From positions 110,219,939-110,283,938 of the forward strand of contig NC_084850.1 of assembly GCF_033115175.1 (NCBI RefSeq): a DNA stretch of 64,000 bases, in the 5' to 3' direction. Shown in pieces: positions 57,551 to 64,000 of the stretch. Below the pieces are notes generated by a model. The model was not told the origin of the DNA and searched no databases. It worked only from the letters and a program-made list of their open reading frames with translations. Both the position numbers and the translations under genes were made by a program. This DNA comes from Lepus europaeus. Taxonomy: Eukaryota; Chordata; Mammalia; Lagomorpha; Leporidae. The first letter of the stretch is position 1. Every line of letters begins with the position of its first letter.

Positions 57551-58329
57551 AAAGTGTTTCTGCAGTAAGGGTAACTTGACTCTGATAAGCAAATATGTCC
57601 TATAGTGGTCCTATAGTATACTGTACTATCATTAGGAATGATATAGGTCAAATAGCTTGCTAGCAGCTGTTAAGATGATCTTATGGTTTTTCTCTCTTGA
57701 TCAGTTAGTATGGCAAATTATATTAATATGCGCTCCAATATTAAACCCTTCTTAAGTTTCTAGATTCAGTGTTGTTTGCTTATTGAGTGTCATTATTTTA
57801 ATGCACTGGTGGATACTCTTGTTCAAGCCCATATAACACTAATACATAAACCTCACAGAGACGCTTAGAACCTCACTGTAGCCCAGTCATATTAATTAAT
57901 ATTGCTTTGGTTTTAATCTGCTCAGGTTTGTTCCCTTGGAAACTCAGGTTGAAATTTGGTTCTCCCTGTAATAGTGTTGGATAGCAGGACTAGAAGTATA
58001 GCTCGAGTGGCTCTGCTTCATGTATCTGTCAGCCTCCTCCTGAGGCCAGTGGACTAGTCCAGGAGTGTCCTTCCCACGGGGACACTGGAAGAGCAAACAT
58101 GCAAGTTCAATCACACAAGCACTTTTTCAACTGTCTGCATGTGTCCCACCAGCTAGCATTCCTTCGGCTAAACTCGTAATCAGTGGGTGGGGAAATAGAT
58201 TCCATCGCTTGATGGAAGAAACTTTGATGGTGTTACACCACAGGGGCATGGATATAGGAAGGGGCACAAATTGACGCTGTTAATGAAACCTAGCTCATAA
58301 ACAAATATAATGAACAGACACATATGCTT
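57551..58329. other. No gene seen; unassigned intergenic DNA
   Basis: Nothing I can name. Confidence 0.45.
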
Positions 58330-59100
58330 TCATTTGATCAGCATGTGCTTTGTAAAAATAGCATCCTTTTATGTAATTTGTTTGCATCTTGCTTTTCTCA
58401 ACAAAATCTTCAGGAAATATCTCTAAGTCATCTTACTTATCTCTAATTCAGTTTCAAATGACTACATGTGATTCCATCTTCTGAATCCACTCTAATTATC
58501 TAACCATTGTTCCCTTGATGGGTATTTAATTTGTTTTCTTTTGCCATTTTGAACAGTACAAAAACTTCTTGACTGTCCTTACCCTCTGAAACATTTATCT
58601 CTTTTAGGTAGTTTCCCAGAGATGGATTTCTTGAGTAAAAATGTATGTGTGTGTGTTGTTAATTTTAACAGAAATTAGCAGGTTGTTTTTCAAATAAGGC
58701 TTAAATGTTTCACTTTTAGAAGCAATTTACGCCATCTTCCCTACATTGCTGCCCAGAAGAGGTGGCACTGTTCTTTATTAATCTTTGTCACTCTGCTGTG
58801 TACAAAGTGATGCTCCATTGCTTCTTCACTCTTCACTTCTCTGCTCATGAACTTGAGCACATTTTCATACAATTTTGCTGTTGAAATTTACACTTGTTAC
58901 TAGTCTGTTTACACCCCTTTCTCAGTTATTTTGATTTGTTTCTAATTTTATTATCAACTTGTAAGAGCTCGTCGTGTTAAATATTAAAACTTTGATTGCC
59001 TTTTTGGATTATGTTTTTCCATGCCTTTTTTTCGCTGATTTTTTAATGGCACCTTTTTTTACATCAAAAAGTTTTGTTTATTACTATTTTTACTGTTTAA
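58330..59100 (-). mobile_element. Old L1 (L1M-type) fragment, antisense
   Basis: Plus strand has TTGATGGGTATTTAATTTGT, gccattttgaacagtac and GATGGATTTCTTGAGTAAAA, as in antisense L1M. The right half is only weakly L1-like. Confidence 0.5.
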
Positions 59101-59394
59101 ATATGTATTGAATCTAATGGTTCTAGAAACTCTGGTACTATAGCTGGGCCAATGTAATGATCAGGAGGTTGAGTAGGGAGTAGAGAGTCATCTTTTGACA
59201 CAGCTTAGAGCAGGGAGAGGAAATGGTATGTATCATTTATACCTGAACAAAATCAAAAAAGAAGAGAAAGCACTGGGAAGTCACAAGTAAAGGACATGTA
59301 ATGAGGCCCCAACAACCATTAACCAACAGAAAAGCAAAACTCTGCTTGGGTTAAATACACCTTAAGTAGGAGCTGAGGGAAAACATTGCTGTAG

Positions 59395-59760
59395 GTTCCT
59401 AGGGCTTTTGTAATGAACTATCACAAACTTGGTGGTTTTGAACAACAGAAATCTATTTTCTCACAGTTCTGGAGACTGACTAGAGGTCCAAAGTCAGGAT
59501 TTCAGTGGGGTTGAGTTTTCTCTGGAGACTCTGATAGACAATCGGCCCCATGCCTGTCTCCTAGCTTTCGGTGGTTGCCAGCAGTGCTTGGTATTCCTCG
59601 GTTTATAGATACATCACTCCCATCTCTGCCTCTAGCATGCTATGGTCTCCTTCCCTGTGTGTCTGCACATGGCCTTCTTCTAAGGACACCATTTAGGGAT
59701 CGATCACACACTAATCTAATTTTTTAAAGATTTCTTTATTTATTTGAAAGGCAGAGCTAC

Positions 59761-59792
<32 letters not shown>

Positions 59793-60175
59793 GTCTTCCA
59801 TCCGCTGGTTCACTCCCCAGATGGCTGCAACAACCAGAGCTGAGCCTGTCCGAAGCCAGGAGCCAGGAGCTTCTTCCCGGTCTCCCAAGCAGGTGTCAGG
59901 GCCAAAGGACTTGGGCCATCTTCTACTGCTTTCCCAGGCCATAGCAGAAAGCTGAATCGGAAGTGGAGCAGTCGGGACCTGAACTGGCGCCCATATGGGA
60001 TGTCAGCACTTCAGGAAGCGGCTTTACCCACTACACCACAACGCCAGCCCCACACACTAATCTATTATGTCTTTTTCATAACTGATTACACCAGCAAAAT
60101 TCCATTTCCAAATAAGGTGACATTCTGGGATTCTGGGGTTCTGGGTGGATATGGATTGCGGTGGGATACTATTCA
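59395..60175 (+). repeat. Old mammalian interspersed repeat, split by a SINE
   Basis: CATGGCCTTCTTCTAAGGAC, TTTTGAACAACAGAAATCTA and TTTTCTCACAGTTCTGGAGA belong to a dispersed family with the order seen in many mammals. It continues after the SINE with TTCCAAATAAGGTGACATTC. Family name not certain. Confidence 0.6.
59719..60050 (-). mobile_element. C-repeat SINE (CSINE1 type), full length, nested
   Basis: Perfect 14-base TSD CACACACTAATCTA at 59705-59718 and 60051-60064, inside the older repeat. Confidence 0.96.
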
Positions 60176-60225
60176 AACCAGTACATTCTGCTGTCTGTCT
60201 GCCCCTCTCAAAAACTTTACATCCA

Positions 60226-60511
60226 TGAGACAGGTGTTTGGCATAGTGCTTGGGATGCCCAACTACCATATCACACTGACTGGGTTGGAGTTCAGGCCAC
60301 ACTCTGAATTCCAACTTCCTACTAATATGCACCTTGGTGGGAGATGGCTCAAGTAATTGAGTCCCTGCCAACCACATGAGAGACCCAGATTGTGTTCCTA
60401 GCTCATGGCTTCAGCCTAGCAGAGAACCAGCTTTGCAGGTCTTTGTGGAGTGAACAAGCAGATGGGAGGTAGCTCTAACTTTGTCTTTCTGCCTTTCAAA
60501 TGAATAAAAGT
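60226..60511 (+). mobile_element. C-repeat SINE (CSINE3 type), diverged
   Basis: Head ACAGGTGTTTGGCATAGTGC, mid-body ATTCCAACTTCCTACTAATA, tail TTTCAAATGAATAAAAGTTC. The most diverged full-length copy in the window. Confidence 0.8.
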
Positions 60512-61399
60512 TCATTACATCCCACATGTAAAATATATCCTCAAAAGTCTTAACTCCTTCCAGAATTAACTCTAAATTCAAATAAAAAATCTTACCACCT
60601 CAAAAATTTCCAAAAATCTCATCATCTAACTCAGGTATGGATGAGACTCAGTCTGGCTCATCCTGGGGCAAAATTCTTCTCCATCTGTGAACCTGTGAAA
60701 CTAGAAACAAATTACTTCCAAAATATAGGCAAAGGATAGACTTTCCCATTCTGAAAGGGAGAAGATGATCATAGACCCTCATAGCCTCTCAGTGCAAAGC
60801 CTCATTCCACAGGTCCCACCAGTGGGGATCCTTGACTCAAACAGAGCAACACAATCAGCTGCCACTTTCAACTGTACTTACACTATATGTACATTTTTCA
60901 ATATGTGTACCCAAATATACATAGCTTTTCCTTCATAGCTTCTGTGTTTTTAATGTTAGTTGGATATTTCCCCTGACCTTTTATTTTACATTCTCCTAAT
61001 TTCTCTAAGCATTGGACTTTTTTAATGTTACATTTGTATTTTAAATGTTCTGAGATTTTTTTATTTCACAAAGGAATCTATTTTATTTTTCCAGATGTAT
61101 ATCCAATTGTAATGCACCACTTATTTTAACAAATCCATTCTTTTCCTAAAATTTGGTTTGAACTATGACTTTTGCAATTTATTAATTTCTCATCTACACT
61201 GGAACATAATTCTTGATTCTCTATTGTCTTCCATTGATCACCTTGCATTTTCTGATGTGACTATCATATTGATTTAATAAAACTGTCTTTTTTATATGTC
61301 CCAATACTTAGTAAAGCAAGTTTCCCATCCCTGGTTACATTTTTCTAAATATGTCCTTTTTATGCCCCAAGAGTCCATGTGACTGGATAAAATAAGAAT
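60512..61399. other. No gene seen; AT-rich intergenic DNA
   Basis: Nothing I can name. Confidence 0.45.
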
Positions 61400-61632
61400 A
61401 TGGAGCCACATTATCCAATTGGTGGCTACTAGTTTCAGTGAAATTGATTGAAATCAAACAATTTAAATTAATTAACATTACAATTAATTAAAATTAAAAA
61501 TTCAGTCCTTGCTTGCACTGATCACTCTCAAGTGCTCAATAGCCATGTGTGGCTAGTGGTTATCCCATTAAAGAGCTCAGAGGTTGAACATTTCCATCCT
61601 TGCAGGAAATTCTATTGGAAAGTACTTATGTT
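61400..61632. mobile_element. hAT-like MITE relic
   Basis: TCAAGTGCTCAATAGCCATG, tgtggctagtggttatccc and GGAAATTCTATTGGAAAGTA are typical of a common mammalian hAT-derived short element. An AT palindrome-rich core lies at 61458-61502. Exact family not certain. Confidence 0.55.
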
Positions 61633-61860
61633 AGAGTACCTCACATTTTCCTGTTTCCAAAAATGAATCTTCAGTGCAAATTCTTCCTTTCATTTGGGTT
61701 GCATACTTATTTTCTTCTCTTTATTTTTCCGGGGTGAGGGGAGAGTAGTGGTGATATTAACATCTCTCTATAGGCCATGCAAAGCCCTTCCTTCATTTTG
61801 TTCATCTTTAAATGGGGGGAGTTCTTGAAAGGGCCACCACTTAATGTGAAGACTATTTCT

Positions 61861-62190
61861 GGGCCGGAGCCATGGCTCACTTGGCTAATCCTCCGCCTGC
61901 GGCGCTGGCACCCCGGGTTCTAGTCCCGGTCCGGGCACCGGATTCTGTTCCGGTTGCTCCTCTTCCAGTCCAGCTCTCTGCTGTGGCTCGGGAAGGCAGT
62001 GGAGGATGGCCCAAGTGCTTGGACCCTGCACCCGCATGGGAGACCAGGAGGAACACCTGGCTCCTGGCTTTGGATCGGTGCAGCGCCGGCTGTAGCGGCC
62101 CTCTGAGGGGGTGAACCAACGGAAGGAAGACCTTTCTCTCTGTCTCTCTCTCTCACTGTCTAACTCTGCTTGTCAAAAAAAAAAAAAAAA
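61861..62190 (+). mobile_element. C-repeat SINE (CSINE2 type), full length, young
   Basis: Perfect 12-base TSD AAGACTATTTCT at 61849-61860 and after the A-tail at 62189-62200. Head GGGCCGGAGCCATGGCTCAC, 16-base A-tail. Confidence 0.96.
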
Positions 62191-62200
62191 GACTATTTCT

Positions 62201-62529
62201 GTTGCCAGTCATGACAAAGCAGCTGGAAATGGATTTGTCTTCCCATCAAAACAAACATAACATTGAATAAAATGTAGGAGACAACTGCTTCCAAGCACTG
62301 GACCACAGGTAGTGCAGGAGTGTGATCTTTGAGGGACATGAAACTCATGAGGCGAAACTTGCATTCCCTTCAGCCTTCTGCTTTAGGGCACTTTTTGGGT
62401 TATGGTGCAGGAAGATGGAGACCAAGCAGAATACACCATTCTCATGGAGCTTAGGAGGTAAGAGCTTGGAAGTGCCTGGAATTTTCTGACAGGGTACAAG
62501 AAAGGAGGAAATTAAGCAAAACAGGACCT
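62201..62529. other. No gene seen; perhaps LINE-derived
   Basis: A/G-rich sequence leading into the L1 relic; no specific match. Confidence 0.35.
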
Positions 62530-63110
62530 AGAATCACTAACCAAATCTTGGAATAACAATAACAAAGTTGGAAGACTCATGCTGATTTCAAAAGATTACT
62601 ACAAAGCTCCAAAATCAAGATGGAAGTCAAAGTGCAAAAAGAGACGAATAAGTTAGTGAAAAGTAATTAATATATATACAAATATATATATATATATAGA
62701 AAGAGATACATAACCCATTGACTGCCAATCAAGAGTCCAAAACCATTCAATATGAGAAAGGAAAGCCTTTTCAGAAGTGTTGCTAGAACAACTGATCACT
62801 CATACGGGAAAAACAAAAACTTACGTCACAGCATATGTAAAAATACTTCCAAATCAATCAGAGAGATAAGCAAACAAGATAGAGCTGTAAACTTCTAGAA
62901 GGAAATGTCAGAAGCTATTTTCATGACTTTCAGGAGGCAAAGATTTCCTAGTCAAGACATAAAAGAAACTAATCAATTAAAATATAATCAAAAGTAAAAA
63001 AATCTAAAGTCAATTAAGAAAACAGACAAGCCATAGTCCAGGAGAAAATATTCACAATACATGTATCTCACAAGGAACTTGTACCCAGAATTCATTTAAA
63101 AATGCTTTCA

Positions 63111-63405
63111 GGGCAGGACTTCTGCCTAGCAGTAAGACTGCCACATCCCATATTGGAGTACCTGGTGTCTTTAAGAAGCCCACATCCCATAGTGGAGTTT
63201 CTGGATTGGGAGTCTCAGGTCTACTCCTGATTCCAGCTTCCTACTAATACAGAACCAGTATGCATCTCGTGATAACTCAAGTAGTTGTGTCTCCCCCCAC
63301 CCAGCTAAGAGACCTGGATTGAATCCCTGGTGCTGCTTCTGCTTGGCTCTCAGCCCCAGCTGTTGGGAGAATTTGGAGAGTGAACTAATGGATTACAGAT
63401 CCCTT

Positions 63406-63444
<39 letters not shown>

Positions 63445-63466
63445 GATTCTCAAATAAAATTTTTAA
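63111..63466 (+). mobile_element. C-repeat SINE (CSINE3 type) inside L1
   Basis: Head GGGCAGGACTTCTGCCTAGC; a segment near the head is duplicated (CACATCCCATATTGGAGT at 63142-63159, CACATCCCATAGTGGAGT at 63181-63198). (TGTC)n then (TC)n at 63406-63444. Confidence 0.88.
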
Positions 63467-63526
63467 AGTGCTTTTAGTAATGAAATTACAAAGAGTCCAA
63501 TTTAAAAATGCATTAAAGACTTGAAA

Positions 63527-63871
63527 TAAATGGCAGTTCCCAGAGGCTAGAGTTGTCAGTTGGGGAGATGTTGGTCAAAGGATACAAAATTTCAGTTAGA
63601 AAGGAGGAGAAAGTTAAAAAGATATGGTGTAAAACATGCCAAGTATAGTCAACAATACATTGTATTCTTGAAAAATACTGAGAGTGAATATAAAGTGTTC
63701 TCAACACACACACACACAAAAATTTGAGGCAATTAGCAAGATCTAGCCATTATGCTATATATATACACATACATACATATATATATATATACACAGACAA
63801 AACAATTCATTGCACTCTGTGAACACATGCAATTTTATCTGTCAATCAAAAACAAAAATAAGTAAATTTTA
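63527..63871 (+). mobile_element. Second L1 3'UTR fragment inserted into L1
   Basis: GCAGTTCCCAGAGGCTAGAG, AAATTTCAGTTAGAAAGGAG, TAGTCAACAATACATTGTAT and TATCTGTCAATCAAAAACAA are L1M 3'UTR phrases. A perfect 12-base repeat AAAGACTTGAAA (63515-63526, 63872-63883) bounds it. Contains (CA)n at 63704-63716 and (TA)/(CA) runs at 63757-63796. Confidence 0.8.
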
Positions 63872-64000
63872 AAAGACTTGAAAAGACACTTCACAGAAGA
63901 AAATATATAAAGGCCAACAAGCCCATAAAAGAATGTTCAACATCATCAGTTATCAGATACATGAAAATTAAAATCACAGTATAATACCACATCACACCTA

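Larger units (their letters stand above)
62530..64000 (+). mobile_element. Old L1 (L1M-type) ORF2 relic with nested insertions
   Basis: Sense ORF2 phrases in order: AAAACCATTCAATATGAGAA, gctagaacaactgatcactc, AAACTTCTAGAAGGAAATGT, GGAGAAAATATTCACAATAC and, after the insertions, AGGCCAACAAGCCCATAAAA and ATGTTCAACATCATCAGTTA. Frameshifts leave no long frame. A (TA)n lies at 62671-62698. Runs off the window edge. Confidence 0.8.

Noticed and set aside
2196..63444. Regularly recurring CT/GA-rich blocks that might suggest an array
   Set aside because: They are the simple-repeat parts of dispersed SINEs in both orientations, with no spacer structure. No CRISPR is expected or seen in this eukaryotic DNA.

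Overview
This is a mammalian genomic window, almost certainly from the European rabbit (Oryctolagus cuniculus) or a close lagomorph. The evidence is more than thirty tRNA-derived C-repeat SINEs (CSINE1/2/3 types: tRNA-like head, conserved body, CT-rich stretch, AATAAA-rich tail). This family is specific to lagomorphs, and many copies have clean target-site duplications (TSDs). Two L1 3' ends with the G-rich 3'UTR typical of rabbit L1 and many old, pan-mammalian fragments (L2, MIR, L1M, MER20-like) support this.

The only protein-coding gene I can support is MID1IP1 (Mig12/S14R), X-linked in other mammals. It lies on the minus strand with a single uninterrupted coding exon at 45823-46377. It sits in a CpG island of about 2.4 kb (roughly 45370-47830). 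Sequence signals suggest a short non-coding first exon (about 46924-47048), a 275-bp 5'UTR intron, a TATA-like box at 47077-47083, GC boxes, and a 3'UTR running down to about 44.8-44.9 kb. A second GC-rich patch at 49.38-49.78 kb carries CCAAT, octamer and RFX-like motifs and may be an alternative promoter or enhancer.

Layout: 1-45 kb is repeat-rich intergenic DNA downstream of the gene; 45-50 kb holds the gene and its upstream region and is nearly free of SINEs; 50-64 kb is intergenic again, with an L2 relic (56.5-57.5 kb) and an old L1 with nested insertions at the right edge (62.5-64 kb). The repeats record a layered history: L2 and MIR oldest, L1M-type LINEs and DNA-transposon MITEs inside or beside them, then rabbit L1 ends, then C-repeat SINEs inserted into all of these.

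No new multi-gene system is visible. The most notable observations are a U2 snRNA 5'-fragment retrocopy with a perfect 18-bp TSD, a C-repeat SINE that appears to have carried 3' flanking DNA with it, nested L1 insertions, and a G-quadruplex-forming pentamer array just upstream of the predicted MID1IP1 promoter. Most long open frames in the window are shadows of SINEs or of the CpG island.
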